From positions 217,331,982-217,395,981 of the forward strand of contig CP136063.1 in assembly GCA_032622095.1 (NCBI GenBank): DNA of 64,000 nt, read 5' to 3'. This document shows positions 36,707-52,300 of the stretch, piece by piece; the first letter of the stretch is position 1, and every line of letters begins with the position of its first letter. A program made the position numbers and the translations under genes. This stretch comes from Siphonodentalium dalli. Its lineage: Eukaryota; Mollusca; Scaphopoda; Gadilida; Siphonodentaliidae. The notes beneath the pieces were generated by a model. It did no database searches. It was not told where the DNA came from and was given only the letters and a program-made list of their open reading frames with translations.

Positions 36707-37431
36707 CTCTTATGTCCCGAATAGAAGAACAGACTGGAATAGTTGTACAGGGCGGACAAATGGGCAAATTTCAGTAATAGTACATACAGACAGGAATAGA
36801 AGTACAGGGCGGACAAATTATATATCTTTATAAAAGTGGTGTTTTTTTATATTTCAAACTACAAATGTACTGATTTGTTTTGACGAGCGATCAGTTCGGT
36901 TTTATGCTTGTCTATCGTCCATTCCCGGAATGACTTTTATACGGAATGAAAATAACCCAGAATATAATTTACGCTAACGAAACTATGTTTACAGAAACAC
37001 AAACTTGCTCGGTACTTACACTAATTGGTCGCCACTGCCTACTAGTACTAGTAATGGTTTTAAAATCAACAATTCAATTGATTAAACACCTTCGCAAACT
37101 TTACATTGGTAGAAAAGTTTGTAAAACATCACTATTCAGACAGAGAAGGATATTTACATTATTAGCTTTCGGTCATACTAATATTACACTTCCTGTCACT
37201 GTTCCGGTTATAATTTTTCTGAAAGAACGCAGCATTTAGCGAACGCCGATTCCTTTCTAAAAATTTCTCTTTCAAATGTTTGTTTTTATATCATTTTGGC
37301 GAGTTGCATATGATCTTGTCAGTTTAAAATTAATAAATGTATACATGTAGACAAACGTATAGACCGGAATAAGCTTGTACAGGGTGGCAATTTTCATAAA
37401 TATACATGTATGTTTATTCGGGACATGAGAG
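36707..37431. mobile_element. 725 bp TIR element (ends CTCTTATGTCCCGAATA)
   Basis: The left CTCTTATGTCCCGAATA and right TATTCGGGACATGAGAG are inverted with one mismatch in 17. Near both ends lie GACTGGAATAGTTGTACAGG-like blocks (36731, 36792, and ACCGGAATAAGCTTGTACAGG at 37362), serving as subterminal repeats. No clear target duplication. The ORF at 36946-37239 (97 residues) shows no transposase motif. Confidence 0.6.
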
Positions 37432-37880
37432 TTTGCTAACTAAATAATCGTTGGAAGATAATGATAATCCCCAACAAACTACATGTACATGTACAAACAG
37501 GATCTCGGCCAACTCAGACTACTGGTATGGCAACACAGTCTAGCCACAAGTTGAAGAGGGTTGATGATTCAATCTATGTCGGAGTACTTATTATTAAAGT
37601 AATGTGAAACACTCCTCTGAGGTGTTCACAATCGGAATAACAAATAATCATACCAAAAGAAGTTATTTTCATAAATTTGATCTCCAAATAGTCAGAAAAT
37701 AGGGTAGTTGTTATAAACGAATTACATGCAGTGACTATTATTGATGCAATCATTACCATAATGTTTATGCCCAATAATGCATCAGGAATAAAGAAGAAGT
37801 GAATATTTAACCATTGTGTTCTATGAGATGGTACAGTCGATGTGGTTGGTATATTCGACAATCTTAGTTCATTGATAGCT

Positions 37881-37920
37881 TCTTCCATTGGGGATAGCGT
37901 TCTTCCATTGGGGATAGCGC
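37881..37920 (+). repeat. 20 bp tandem duplication
   Basis: TCTTCCATTGGGGATAGCGT occurs twice in a row, the second copy with a final C. Confidence 0.9.
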
Positions 37921-37972
37921 TTGGATATTAACTGAATGGTTTTATTCTATGAAATAAGTCCACAATATGTCT

Positions 37973-38248
37973 TTAACCTTTATATACTAAATACTCATTG
38001 ATCATAATTGATGATTTATAGTTATACCTTAGGAAATGGTCAGATAATAAATTCAACAAATGACCTTGAATTTATTTTCTGAACATTTCCCACCTATGAA
38101 TAAGAATCATTCTGCTCTTGTATTATCTGTTTTTTTTTGTCTGCCGTCTGCTTTTATTACCTGAAAACCCCTCTATATGAATATAGACTGTTCCTGTGTA
38201 TACTTTTATAACTGGGTGGGAGAGTCCATTCAGTGAAGAAAGGGTTAA
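37973..38248. mobile_element. D-family MITE, full length
   Basis: TTAACCTTTATATACTAAATAC at the left and AGTGAAGAAAGGGTTAA at the right. It runs in the opposite orientation to 15237 and includes the AGATAATAAATTCAAC palindrome and TCTGCCGTCTGC. Confidence 0.75.
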
Positions 38249-38482
38249 TGAATGCTTTGCATCACAGGAGGATTTACAGTGAAAAATTCCTCAAGCATAA
38301 AGAAATGTATGGGGTATTAAGAGAGAATTTCTTCTTATCACATATTTTCTTGACAATGGGAAGAAATAATTATTATTTGGCTAATAGAGGATAGAGTTAC
38401 CAGGCAGGCAGTATTCTTGCTGACAATATGTTCTCAAACTGAGGCCAGGTTACATTTAATACATAACTGTGTGTTCCAGATG

Positions 38483-38583
38483 ATGAGCTTCAATCCATTT
38501 ACCAGACACAATTGGTGCATTAGCAAAGCCTTTGTCTTCAGGCCAAACCAATCACATGACTTGTTTCACGAACCTTTAGATGA
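38483..38583. repeat. Dispersed repeat, copy 1
   Basis: GAGCTTCAATCCATTTACCAG, CTTTGTCTTCAGGCCAAACC, AATCACATGACTTGTTTCA. Related copies lie at 40745-40990. Confidence 0.6.
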
Positions 38584-38593
38584 TACAGGGAAA

Positions 38594-38810
38594 TACAGTA
38601 ATGCTCTAAATAATCGACTCCTTAACCACAGCAGAATTATGGGTAACTTTTCAGGATTTAGTCGGAAATATGGCTTGTTGCCATTCATCGGAAAGCTCTC
38701 GGCGAGAGCTTTCCAATGAATGGCAACAAGCCATATTTCCGACTAAATCCTGAAAAGTTACCCATAATTCTGCTGTGGTTAAGAAGTTGATTACTTAGAG
38801 CATTAGTGTA
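38594..38810. mobile_element. TA1 MITE, full length
   Basis: TA CAGTAATGCTC ... GAGCATTAGTG TA, with the apex GAAAGCTCTCGGCGAGAGCTTTC. The ORF at 38417-38719 runs through its left arm. Confidence 0.9.
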
Positions 38811-39419
38811 TATCCAGTGCTGTTTCCGATACCTGTTAGAGGTTTAGTTGTCAAACCAAATGTCCTAAAATTCCTTGTAGGCAGTATTTTATCAACTTCA
38901 TTTTCTACTATTTCAAGGCATAATTACCTAATTCAACAATACACTGTGTGTATAAAAATCTGCATTTGCAATTGAACCTTTATTTGCATTGTCAATTGTC
39001 CTATCTGAAAAATTATGTCATCACAAATTATACGGGAATATTCTCATCTGGAAAACAGATCTCCCCAAAAAATCTCTTGATTTTTCCCTGGATGAGGGGA
39101 TATTCCTATAAATTTGCTAATGCAATATGCAACACAGTAGCCATTTGCTGGAGCAAAGATATTTTAATGTTTACACTCCTACATGCATTTGCATTGTCAG
39201 TCTGTGGAACCTGATTGGAGGGCTTTGATTCATTTAAATCACGTCATTTGATGTCCCTTGCAGGTTCCAACTTGTTTTCATATTTTATGGACGTAACTTG
39301 CAAGGTGATACCCGAATATCGCTCAAAACGGACGGTAAATGCTCTTTCAATTTGAAATTTGAGTGTAAATATATGAAATGGATGTTGATTGTGTAGCTTT
39401 CCATGAAATATGGATGCAA
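38811..39419. other. No recognisable feature
   Basis: Unique sequence. The ORF at 38948-39214 has no motif. Confidence 0.3.
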
Positions 39420-39427
39420 GTTGGTAT

Positions 39428-40361
39428 TAGTGTTCAAACGACTCTGGGATTCTGGAGTCGACTAGTCGAACCCCAAAAGTCGAGTCGACGTCGACTAGTC
39501 GGCCAAATACATCACCAACCTTATACTAATGAAACACATGTGAAAGAAAATTACAAATTCCGTGCCATCATCACAATATTTACACTCTACTGTGATCGGA
39601 GAATTGAATCACGTGACACGTCACGTGGTTTTGTTGCAAATGAACCGGTGCTCTAGAAACCCACCGATCGCAAATAAGTTCCCGACGAATCTACGATGAT
39701 AATGAGAATAAATAATTGAGGAAATAATTGAGGGATTTTCTGTTTAATCATGAAATCAAATAAATACTTCCCTGCCAGGGTATAGAAAATAAACGATACT
39801 CAGTCTCCCGAGTCAGATCAAAATAAAAAAAAACAAAAGAAAACACATACACTGTGTGACACACATTATAATGAGTATATATACGATGATGCGTACATAG
39901 GCCATAAGTTGCCATAACTTCCGTAAGGCATACGTAGCAAGCGGAGAGTTAGACTCAGTTAATATCGACGAACACTTTTGTGGAAGCCCCTCCCTCTTTA
40001 CCTGTGTTGGTTAAAAATGCGCACTACGAATTGTTGCGTCCGCGGTATAGGGAGTATATATATAAAAAGAATAATTTTCTCAGCAAGTTAATGGTTGTCG
40101 TTTCATGACAATTTCGCCGTTTCGGCGTAGTTCTATGTCAAGCTCGACATTATTACATATGTTCGGACTTTGGAAAGCTTCTTGGACATAGACTAGCTAT
40201 CTTTGCTGCTTTTCTGACCCACATTTAGTGAAACCATGCATTGTCAAGGCCAGCTGATGAGATTATATACTGTATTCCGACTAGTCGACTGTGGAAGTTA
40301 GAGTCGATTTTCCGACAAACCAACGTCGACGATTATTTGTCGACTAATCGTTTGAACACTA
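39428..40361. mobile_element. Non-autonomous hAT element with TCGACTAGTCG repeats
   Basis: A 14 bp perfect TIR, TAGTGTTCAAACGA / TCGTTTGAACACTA, is flanked by the 8 bp duplication GTTGGTAT (39420-39427 and 40362-40369). GTCGACTAGTCG-type palindromes crowd both ends. 934 bp, with no transposase ORF. Confidence 0.92.
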
Positions 40362-43300
40362 GTTGGTATGACATTTTTTATGTGTGGAACGCTTTCGTGT
40401 CCATACTCCATGGAACTGAAGCGGATCAACATCCATTTCTTAAATAGAGCAATCATATGATATGAAAATCATTTGTCTTCCGGCCAGAGCAAACAGACAA
40501 CTTGTTTCCAAGCCTTGAAATAGTATGTCTGTCGTTTGCAGAATGAGGTCCCCAGAGGGTGAATTTGGTGATGCTAACACGCTATGTGGGGTAGCATCAC
40601 TAAATTCACCCTCTGGGGACCTCATTCTGCAAATGACAGGCACACTATTTCAAGGCTTGCTTGTTTCTGGAACTTTTGGGTGACCGGGATAACTCAATCA
40701 ATTTATTCAATTCAATCAACAATACCATGAGTTCCACTTGTTGAGCTTGACTCCTTTTACCAGATATGATTGGTGAATTTGTCTTCAGGCAAGACCAATC
40801 ACACGAGTTGTTTCATAAGTCTTTAGGTTATTATTATATCGTTAATGCAAACAGCAATGTCATAGCAGAACGTCTTCATGCCAGGCCAATCACACTTCTT
40901 GTTTCATAAGCCTTTAGGTGGTTGTTGTATCTGTAATGCAATCAGCAATTTGCTGAAGCAATCATTAGTCATAGCAGAAGGTTCTTGGGCCAGACCAAGC
41001 ACAGGACTTATCGATTTACTAAGGCAAAGAGTAGTGGAATTATAGTAGAATATCAAGCATTTTATATCCCCAAAAAACACATAAAACAGACCAACATCAC
41101 ATCTTGTTGACCTAGATGTCTAAAAGCGACAGATGGAATCATTGGGCATGTTTTTATTCAATGCATGGACTTACACGAATCGAACAATAATTCAAAGATA
41201 GAATATTGGGCTAACTTTCAGTGCTGCATGACATAATATTCAAACTGCAGAAAGATTTCGGAAAAAAAAAAATTCAGCTATAAAAGTTGATAGAAATTAA
41301 TAAGAAAAAATCTATATAATTATAAGAAACAAATGTTTATTTTAACCCTTTCATGATGGGAGCTGCGATGGTGCATCAGTAGAAATCCTGTGCCAGTGCA
41401 TTCTCATATATATATGAATCTCCCATAGGGATCCTCGCATATATAAGAAAATGCACTTGCTTTATACAAGGTCAAGGTAAATATTGTTAGGCCAATGTAT
41501 TCCCTTATATATGCGAGGCTCCCTATGGAAGACTCGCATATATAAGAGAATGCATCGGCAAAGGGTTTTCGCAAAATTTCAGGAAGCTCCAGTCATGGAA
41601 AGGTTAATGGTTTTATAGGGAAATAATGATGATTGCACACATTAACCCTTACTATACTAAATGGATTCTCCCATCAGTTATCAAAGTATGCATTGGATTG
41701 TTTTAATATTCATCTGGAGGGATGTTCAGAAAATATAAGCAGATGACAGATAGTACAAAGTGCAGAAGGAATCCTATTCATTGGTGGGAAATGTTCAGTT
41801 AATAATCTACGCATACAGCCTACATCTTGGTTTTTTCCCCCCAGATAATGCTGGAGAGAGCAGACACTTCTCTCTAATCAGACTAATCCAATGCTCTGAG
41901 TTGAATCACACTCTCAAGCTATTCTTCCAAGTGAATAAAAAAAAACACATTCTGACAAAGAGTAGGACGTGAAGAGATATCAGTTTCTTCCTAATTTATT
42001 CCATTTACACCTTGGTGTCTGCTTTTCTGTTTGAACTGGCGCTTGACATTGAATTGACGAATTTCGGAGGACCGTCTCAGGTAGTGACGTTATTTGCATT
42101 CGGCTGAATCCGTATTCATAGGTAACAAAATTAACAAGATGAAGGGATTGTTGCCATTTGTGGTGGCCATTGTCCGAACTTTATTGCTCCGACAAATACT
42201 AACATCAATTGTCCAGGATCATATATCAGCAAAATACATTAGCCTGTTTGACAACTCGGGCCAAATATTGATAGCTTTTAGGTAGTACAGTAATGCCCTA
42301 AATAATGGACCGCTTAATCACAGCAGAATTATGGGTAACTTTTCAGGATTTAGTCGGAAATATGGCTTGTTGCCATTCATCGGAAAGCTCTCAGTGCTGC
42401 AGAAGGCAAATAGTTTGGTTACTTGGATTTTGCCTATACTTTTTACAGATTTACTTCTGATATACACACATGTCCTAAAATTTATGCCAGTATGGATGTG
42501 GGGTCAGCGACCTTTTATTTTTATTAAAATGTGTATCAAACCTGTGAACCCTAAATCTGACCATGCATTATACATTATGGCTCATCTCGTTGCACTGGCT
42601 CTAAATGGAAATGAGGTTTTAGTACCTTTCATTCTAGATAATATCTTTAGTTTGCATTCCTTTAATATGAACCCCTTCAGCTAGCCATTTGAAATGCAAA
42701 GCCAATTACCATATTAACTACACTTTTTATTTGCTAATCCAATTTCCAAACAAGATCAATTGAAATCCACCATGGGGTAATGGGGATTAACTTCAAAAGC
42801 AAGGTGCCTAATTAATCACCTGGCTGTGCACCCACTCATAAAAGGTGGTCTTAGTCTGGCACTACAGGTGACTAATTAGTTTACCTGTTCATGTTATTGT
42901 TTCTACCTATACTTCTCTTAGTAGCCTAGTGATGTTTATTTTACCTATTCACCTGTCATAACTTATTTAAGTTCCATTAATAGCTCTGCACAACTTGACA
43001 TACATGTCTAAAACCAGTACAAGAAAACCTTTCTATTTTAATTTTACAGGGCATTGTATTAAAATTGTGCTTTTACACTCAAATGAAAAGTCAGAATAAC
43101 AATGATTTCAAAGCAAAAACCGAAATGTTTTTCAATGTAGACCTGTTATTCCAGTATAACAAACAATTGACAATTAGAGCCTTTTGATATGTTACATCAA
43201 GACATATCACTTCACAATGTACCACTTACATAACACATGGAGAAATTATATTATAACACTCTGATATGTTTTCGGTTTGTATTTGTGCACAGTAATACTG

Positions 43301-46300
43301 TATGAAACTATGAGTATCTAAGTATTTAGTAAAAGTAATCAAAAAGTGTTGAAAATGTAATCATGATTACAGGTTCATTTGAAGGTAATAGATTATGATT
43401 ACTTGTAATTAAACAATGTCATGATTACTGATTACAGGTGATTAATCAAAATTCTGTTATCAATTACTTTGATTTCGATTACGATTACAACCCTGTTGTA
43501 TTTATACCCCAGAATTCGAAGAAATAGTTAGTGCATGTAATGGTCTAACATGTAGTATTAAAAAATATATATTACACAAATTAAGACAGGGAACAGGTAT
43601 TATGTTCTATATATACAGATATGATCTAAAGAACAAACAAATGACATATTACAGGCAACATTTGCATGAAAAATTGCACGTAATCTAATTATTACTCATA
43701 GTCCAAATAAACAGATCGAGGTAGGGTTCAGCCTTGTGACAGAAACTATTTGAAACCACCTTGTGTAGAAAATAGATTCAAAAAACTGAAATTGAATAGC
43801 TCAAAGCTTTGAAGAGTAGTGGATTCCTCAACTCAAATCAAATATCACCCCCTACCACAACCCAGGGCTGGTGATTTTTTTTAAATAAATAAAAAAAATT
43901 TGATATATTTGATTTAAATCAGATTTATTTGATTTAAATCGATTTATTTGATTTTTTTTCTAATTGTTATGAAAATATACAATTGTGCAATGTCTTTGAT
44001 AAATGAGGGTTCTAACAGGTGTTGCTTATTATATCCAAGGCTGGATTAATCAAAATTCTATTATTATTTATTATTTTTTGTATATTAAACTACATGTATC
44101 AAGCACAAATATCATGGCAGTACAGATATAGCAACCATGTACTTTAATTGTGCATACACTAGGTCCATGTGAGTTCCAATGTTGTGATATCTGGATAGGT
44201 AGACCTGTGCTTAAAGATTTACTACTAAATTTAGTAAATTTTAGCTGAGAACTGAATATATTTTCAATCAACTCTGCTCCTCGGTGACTTGAGGACATAA
44301 TGTAATCACACCATATACATGTATCAAGTATGGACATTAGACAACTAGAGTAGTTTAGATGGCAGAGTATATGGTAGAATTACTCGGTTGGCATTTACAT
44401 GTATGGCAAATTGGCAATCAGAAAAGGAAATTTAATAGTGTAATGAGGAGTGCTGAATCTGATTGTAGTTACAAATAAGCGGAACAGGCCGTTGCTGTAG
44501 CAGTGATCACGGCACCATGCAGTATGCCTGTTTCTATAGGGTTGACAATTATTGCACATTTTCATATCTATTATCCAATTTTGTATATTGTTTAATCATA
44601 ATCATGTTATAGTTAACAAAAAACCGTGTTAGTTATTGCAAGTTCTTGACATTATGCAATCATTTAAAAAAAATTGATTTAAATCAATGATTTTTATTAT
44701 TTAAATCGCTTGATTTAAATCTGCCAACCCTGCCACAACCCCCCCCCCCCCCCCCCCCCCCCCTCCCCTGCCTGATTTTGGTTGGGTTTGTGCATGTAAT
44801 GGTTTAACATGCTATCTAATGTCATGGATGTTGCAAACTGCCCACTATCAACTGACCATAACTTTATTGAAGCGAATGAGTTAATTCACCTAATTAATAT
44901 ATTTTGCGGAGAACAAGACAGGGAATAGGAATGATGTTCTCGATATGAGTACGACCTAAAGAACAAACATACAGCATATTACAGGCAACATTTGCACGAA
45001 AAATACTCGTCAATTTTTAATCAGCTAATAGTACTATTGGGATTTAATTGCATAATTGGAATGCATGCAATGTAATTATCCTCCCTATGATGAATTATTC
45101 ATCTTCTGTCGCCGGCCTTGTGGAAGTGATACCTCGAGAAAAGGCCGGAAATTATTTCCAGTGACAAATTAATGAATCTGTGCGTGTTGGGCTTAAGTCG
45201 TCTCGGAGGTAAAGCGGCGTCCTAGGTGGAGAACTGATGTAGATTGATGTACCAAACAGCAGGGTCCAGAGAGGTGGACGAATGAAAAATGATAGTCCGT
45301 TCTGGTACATGGAGGTCATTTAATAAAAATAGAGATATTACGATCATGTTCCTTGTTCAGGATTCCACGTGTCCTTAACCCTTTCATGATGGGAGCCACG
45401 CTGGTGCAGTATTAAAGATCATGTGCCAGTGCATTCTTTTGTATATGTGAGTATCCCATAGGGAGCCTCGCATTTATAAGGGCATGTACTGGCTTACACG
45501 GTCAAGGTAAATATTGTCTGGCCAATGAATTCTCTTATATATGCGACGCTCCCTATGGGAGACTCGCATATATAACAGAATGCATTGTCAGAGTTTTTTT
45601 TCAAAATTTCAGGATACTCCTGTCATGGGAGGGTTAAACTCCAGTATAAACTTGAACGTGGAAATTTACCATTCAATACCTGCAATGTGCTCAAATTTCC
45701 ATAGTATAAGCCTTGAATAGTCTTCATTTTGGCAAATTTGTCACAAAAAGGCCTCGTTTTCATTAGGTTTCACTTGTTAAATCATGATGAGTCATTTGTG
45801 ATAAAGTTGCATGAATTACGTGTATTTGTATGACCACTATTCCACTTTAGTATCCGATTGTCTCACTATATTTTGGTGTGTTTGTACCCATCACTAGGAT
45901 TTTCAGTCTTGGATCATATGGATACCCAGCTTGATTAAATCTTGCTTGATTGGCATGTGACATACAGTAATGCCCTAAGTAATCGACTCCTTAACCATAG
46001 AATTATGGGTAACTTTTCAGGATTTAGTCGGAAATATGGCTTGTTGCCATTCATCGGAAAGCTCTCCCCGAGAGCTTTCCGATGAATGGCAATAAGCCAT
46101 ATTTCCGACTAAATCCTGAAAAGTTACCCATAATTCTGCTGTGGTTAAGGAGTCGATTACTTAGGGCATTACTGTATATGACATATTTTGCAGCTAATTT
46201 GTGCATACTGTGAATGGCTTTGATTTGGTTGACAACAATTTCCGTAGTTTCTTATAAAAAGGCGAAAGCATTAGCCTTCCTTGTGAATGAAATGAGATCC

Positions 46301-49300
46301 CCAGAGGGTGAATTTAGTGATGTTAACCTGCACTGCGGGCTAGTATAAAAAAAAAATTCACCCTCTAGTAACCTCATTCTGCTTAGGCCTCAACTGCTAT
46401 GGGAGACCTGGGATCAGATTGAACTTCCCCAGTTGAAGTTAGTGATGTTCACTAGTGATGAGCCGATAATCGGGAACGACAATCGGAATCGGCCGATTGT
46501 GGCCCATCGGATGACAATCGGTACTCGGGTTTGAACATCGGGATTTCCGATTGTCTAAATAATAAATAGGTGCTTGTTTTACTTCAATAAACTGTTTTAA
46601 ATATGACGATGTTTTGTTGAATAAATGACCAGTAAACATGAGGAAAGTGATACCAATCACAAACTTGATATACAGACATGTCCTCTTCCATACCCCGGCC
46701 GTTTATTGTTCGTCAACATGTAGACATTTTGATTTATGTCAGACTATGAAAAATCAAGTTGTATGCATACGGAGTACAACAGAGCTATCTATATAGCACA
46801 TACAGCGTAACAGGTATAAACTATAGTATAGAAACCGAAAGTGCATGTCATGTGACTTTAAATAGTCAAAGACAATGTCATTCCATCCAGTCAGCCTCGT
46901 GTGACGTCACGTATAGGTCACCACCAATGATTATTATGATGACCACGCTGAAATCGAATCGTGTCTGAAATTTACATGAACATGGTGTAACTTGCAACTA
47001 GTTCAGTCGGCTCATTTCCTTTGATGTGATGTCTTTGAATTGGGATCAAAGAAAAATGCCATTTGATGAATTGTTATCAAAAACGAACCGTGGACACATG
47101 GCTACATCAAACTTTCAAACAATTTGTTGTGGAATAGCCTAAAATACATGGGTAAGTTGCCTGTATTCTATCACAAGTCCGCCCATGCCCACCTATATAC
47201 TTATCCAAACATATACTTATGTATACTGTGTACTGGCATATTACTTTATTTGTTGCTTGCTTCTAATTCTAAGTATTATATAACATTATATAACACATAC
47301 AACATATTCTGCTATAATTATTGAAATAATCGGAATCGGCACCTGAATCGGCCGATTGTGATCTCAAATAATCGGCAATCGGCGCAAGGCTCTATTTGAC
47401 AATCGGCTCATCACTAATGTTCACCCATTAATAGTCACCTCGATTATGCATTTTATCTTCTGCAAAGTAGGGGATATAGAAACTGAAAAGAAGGGAAAAA
47501 GTAACTTAAAACTTCCCAAATTACGAGGCCTAAGCAGAATGAGGTCCCCAAAAGGTGAATTTGGTAATGCTGGCCCACTGTGTGGGGTAGCATCACTAAA
47601 TTCACCCTCTGGTGACCTCATTCTGCAAATGAGAAACACACTATTTCAAGGCTTGCCGAAAACAGACATACACCAGTTCAGAGTCAAATTATTTCATTGG
47701 ATAATGATTTCGTGGTTGGGCCAAACCATGAATTACGAATTTTAGACCCACACAAATTAAAAGGATTTTACAGTATTCATTTCGAAGTTGAAGAAGTTTG
47801 TCTCCAGTAGTTATTTTTATTTTTTTTATTTTCTTTTAGTATCCTGACCAACATATTTAGCCATTGTATTGTGACAAACTTTCATGAGATAGTTTACTGC
47901 TAAAATTTCTTATTCAAATCATGCATCTGGTTGCTTGATGTTTGATATATAGGGCTATAATTTTGTTTTAGTATGACAAACCAGCTCATGAAATTGCACA
48001 TTCAGCATGTTACTGCATTGTGTCTGCATCACCTAAATCATTCATTTTCTGTTGCGGACTACATTTAGACTAGATCTACATGTAGATCTGTTTAGATTGG
48101 TTAATATTATTACATGTCCAGAAAAAGTAATATTTAGATAATTACAAGAAGTTAGAATGAGAACTTCAAGCCTGCAAACTGTGTGTCTGTCATTTGCAGA
48201 ATCAGATCTACTTCGGCCTCATCTTCTGGGAAGTATATATAGTTTAAAATTAAAAAAAAAATTGGTTACTTTTTCGTTTCTGAGAAGTTTCTATATCCCC
48301 TAATTTGCAGAAAATAAAATGCATAGTCGAGGTTCCTAATGGGTGAACTTCGCCAACTTTGACTGGGAAATTCAATTTGATCTTAGGTCTCCCATAGCAG
48401 TTGAGGCCTAAGCAGAATGTGGTTCCAGAGGGTGAATTTGCCGATGCTAGTCCATCATGCAGGATAGCGTCACTAATTTCACCCTCTGGGGACCTCATTC
48501 TGCAAATCACAGACACACTATTTGCAGACTTGTTTTTACCTACAAAGAGTAGTATGTCAACGCTGGTCTATATATATTCTCATGTTCAGGAATTATTTAA
48601 TTTAGCTAAAACAACAGCAATTTAATTTTTTAAATTGTAATTTATTTCAAAAAGTTATCCAGTTTTAGGATCTTGGAAATGGCAATTGTGATACTTCAGT
48701 GAAATCATTGAAGGTTACCGACATCAGTGTTAAAATTAGGTAATATATGTCAATGTTCATCTCCATGTGACAAGAATAGATCACTGATTTTAAATGCTCC
48801 TTCCCAATTACCATATCTTGAAAATTTCAAGTTGTGAACACTCAAAAAATTCACGAAGCATCACATTTTCTTTAAAAAAAATTTAAAAAAATAAATTCAA
48901 AATCAGCACAGCAATAAAACTAAATTTACTAACATAATTCTCACTTTATAGTTTTTTAACCCATCCATGACTGGAGCTTCCTGAAATTTTGCGAAACCCC
49001 TGTGACAATGCTTTCTCTTATATATGCCAGTCTCCCATAGGGAGCCTCTCATATATAAGTGAATACATTGGCCTAACAATATTAACTTGACCTTGTAAGC
49101 CAGTGTATTCTGTTATACATGCGTCATGAAATGGTTAATAGACAGGTGAGTAATCACAAAAACTAAATCATTTAATTAAAAAATTCACCAAACATTACAT
49201 TTTCTTTAAAAACAAAACAAAAAACAAAACTATTTAATGATGTACATCCATATGTAATAATATAAAAATAATTTATAAATAATTACTTTAAAAGTACTCT

Positions 49301-52300
49301 GATATTTTCTCAATAAAAAAAAAGAAGAAATAGCAAAAATACAAGACAAAAAATTCAAAATCATCACAGCAGTAAAACTAGATTCAACAACATAATTCTC
49401 ACTTAGTTTAACCCTTTGTATCAACCCATATACCCTGTGCCAATGCATTCTCTTATATATGCGAGTCGACCATAGGTCGCCTCGCATATATAAGAGAATG
49501 CATTGGCCTAAATTTTTTTTTTTTTTTACAATTTTAATAATTTATTCTTATATTCTTTAACAGACTTATTTAGTAGGTTTAGTGCCGATGAGATCGGCCC
49601 CTGGCACTCAAAGGGTTAATAGGCAGGGGTGAGTAATCACAAGAACTCAATCATTTATTTCAATGGGTTAAACCTGATGAGTTGGAGGAAATTTATTAGA
49701 GGCTTAATTATCAATATCCACTGTTAAGATAAGAATTATACTCAAAGAAAACATTGCCAGTAAATTTCCATTATCTTATCGCCCTGATCTGCACTGTTGT
49801 GTATTACTCAGTGTTCAGTCTGTGTGGCTTGCATGTTAGCTAATCGGAGCTATTACAATAATCATTGGATTATAGTCAGAGCGGAGAAAATAACAAACGA
49901 TTGGAGAAAGAGACAGACTTGTAAATAATGTTATCTAGTGAAAAGCGTGGCATATAAAAAATTCATAACATTGATTTTTTTTTAAATTATCATGCGACTG
50001 CATGCTCCTAAAGCATTTATCTACAATCCTATGCTTTTGTGTGGATACCTAGCTCATGTGTCCAGCTTTAGATAAAGCCCCGGAGGTGTGTATGGAAGGT
50101 CTTACTGTGGCTACCCAAACAGGTGGAGAATTAACAATAAGTGGAACAGCCAGGGGGCTATTAGTCCAGTGACAGTGTCTATAGCAAGTCATAAAGTGTT
50201 CATAGCCTCTCGATTGTGTGAGTGCATTTTGTTTGAACAAAGCCCATTTACTGGCTCTGTCATATATATTATTGTCACCGCTCGCACAGTCAGTCGATAA
50301 CAAACCAGCAGATGATGTGCTAAACTTTACTATGTACGTTCTCTACCACGGATATCCGACGACTACGACCACGCCAGGCTATCCGCACGCTACGGCAGCA
50401 ACGTATCCGACGACTCCAGCGTATCCGACCACCGTTACTCTACCTAGTGACTTTTTACTTCCTGGCGTAACGTCACCTGTTACAGTACCTCCGACGATCT
50501 CGATTCCGGCTCCCCAAACCCAACTTGCCTTAACTCAGCAACCAGCTTTAGCGATCTGTCGAAAGGTAAGTTTATTTTCAATTTTTCCTGGTCATTTTAT
50601 TTTCTATTTATAATTATTTTCTCCGCTCTGACTTCATGCCCGATGAATCAAATATAATTAGACTCTGAGATTACTTCCTTTTTGTGGACCCACAATCATG
50701 GATGGAATTACCGTCATCTTAGTTGTCATACAGTTATTATCAAAATATATTTGCTGTCTGTCTGAAGTTGTTTTTAACCTGGAATCAGCTGGAATATAGT
50801 GTGAGCGTTTGATTTTCTGAGATAAGAATTCTACCTGTCTTTATATATTAAACAGTGTTATACATGTATGGACCCACCGATAGCTAGGTGGTTAAATGAT
50901 ACATATATGTAGAATATGTTGAGTTTGTTATGAGATACATACAGATCTCTGTGTATTTATAAAAAATTACCTAGCTAGAATAATTGGCCTATGCAAAAAT
51001 TTATATTAATTGAGAATTTTGAAACAATATAGAGGTCGTATAACTGGTATTCCCCCCATTGACAAAATAATTTGATAACCCTTCAAAGGGACACAATGCT
51101 TTTGAGTTGGGTTCATACAAAATTACAATTTTTTAAGCTAATATCATCAACATCATCAACAAGTAAATGTAAAAATAAATAAATTTTGTTCATTTTTTCA
51201 TTATTAATAACTCTCCATTAACAAGATTTCTCATTTTGAAACCATTGTTGTGTATAAAATGATTACTGTTACAGTGGCATTACCGATCAAAGTCCTATTA
51301 GATACCAAAGTTTAATCAAAAAGTGACAGAAAACATTGGACAAGGTGAAAGCATTTAAAAATATTCTGAAAATCATATTCTGACTGACACATCACTAATA
51401 ATTTTGTTTACAATTATATCAACATGCAATTTTTTTTTATTTGAGAACTATTAATAATGAATATAAGAACAATGTTCTTTGTGGTGATGTTTTTACAGAC
51501 TTTTATATCTTTTGCATATTTACCCACTATGAGTGCCTTTTGTCCATTTAAACTGTATTTTATATGTGGCCTAGGCAAAATTGTTTGTCCTCGGCTTTTA
51601 ACTTCACGTATATGCCTTTCAGCAGCATTTTAAACTATTGGGAGTTCAGTAGATTCTAATTTTAACTGTGCTTAATAGTAATATTTTTGTAGAATTATAT
51701 AATATGATGGTATGATGATTTCAAAAACAAACTGCCAATTGATAACCTGTCTGATGGTTATTCCAATGAATTAAATATGTTCAAAATATTTTCATAGTTT
51801 AATCTATACATTTGAAAGTTTTTTGTCCTAATACAGTAGAATACAATGAAATAGACCTTGAGCATGGAAGACAAGTTCTAAGCATACTCATAAGTACCTC
51901 CTCTCCCAAGCATTTTTGCATTGACATTTTAACAATGACTTGTGAACATATACTCAATAGAGACATAATTATGTTCATGTTTCTGTTCACCCCCCCCCCC
52001 CCCCCCCTCCCCCTCCCCCTTCCAATTTTCATGGTAATATTATTTGAGATCAGATGTGATGATGCAAATCTCAATTGTCTCTGCATTCAGCTGATGGTGT
52101 CGATTGTGTAATGAGCCATGTATTATTACTGCGTAAAGAAAAGCATGAATGATTTATCTTCAAATCAGTATGACCCTCAGGTGCATTGATGCTGCGTTTA
52201 CATCTGACCTATTAATTAAAAACCCCAAACATTAAATGTCACATACTTTACAGGTCACTATTAGGATGTCTTGGGGATTCCCATTCACTTGCTATTTACA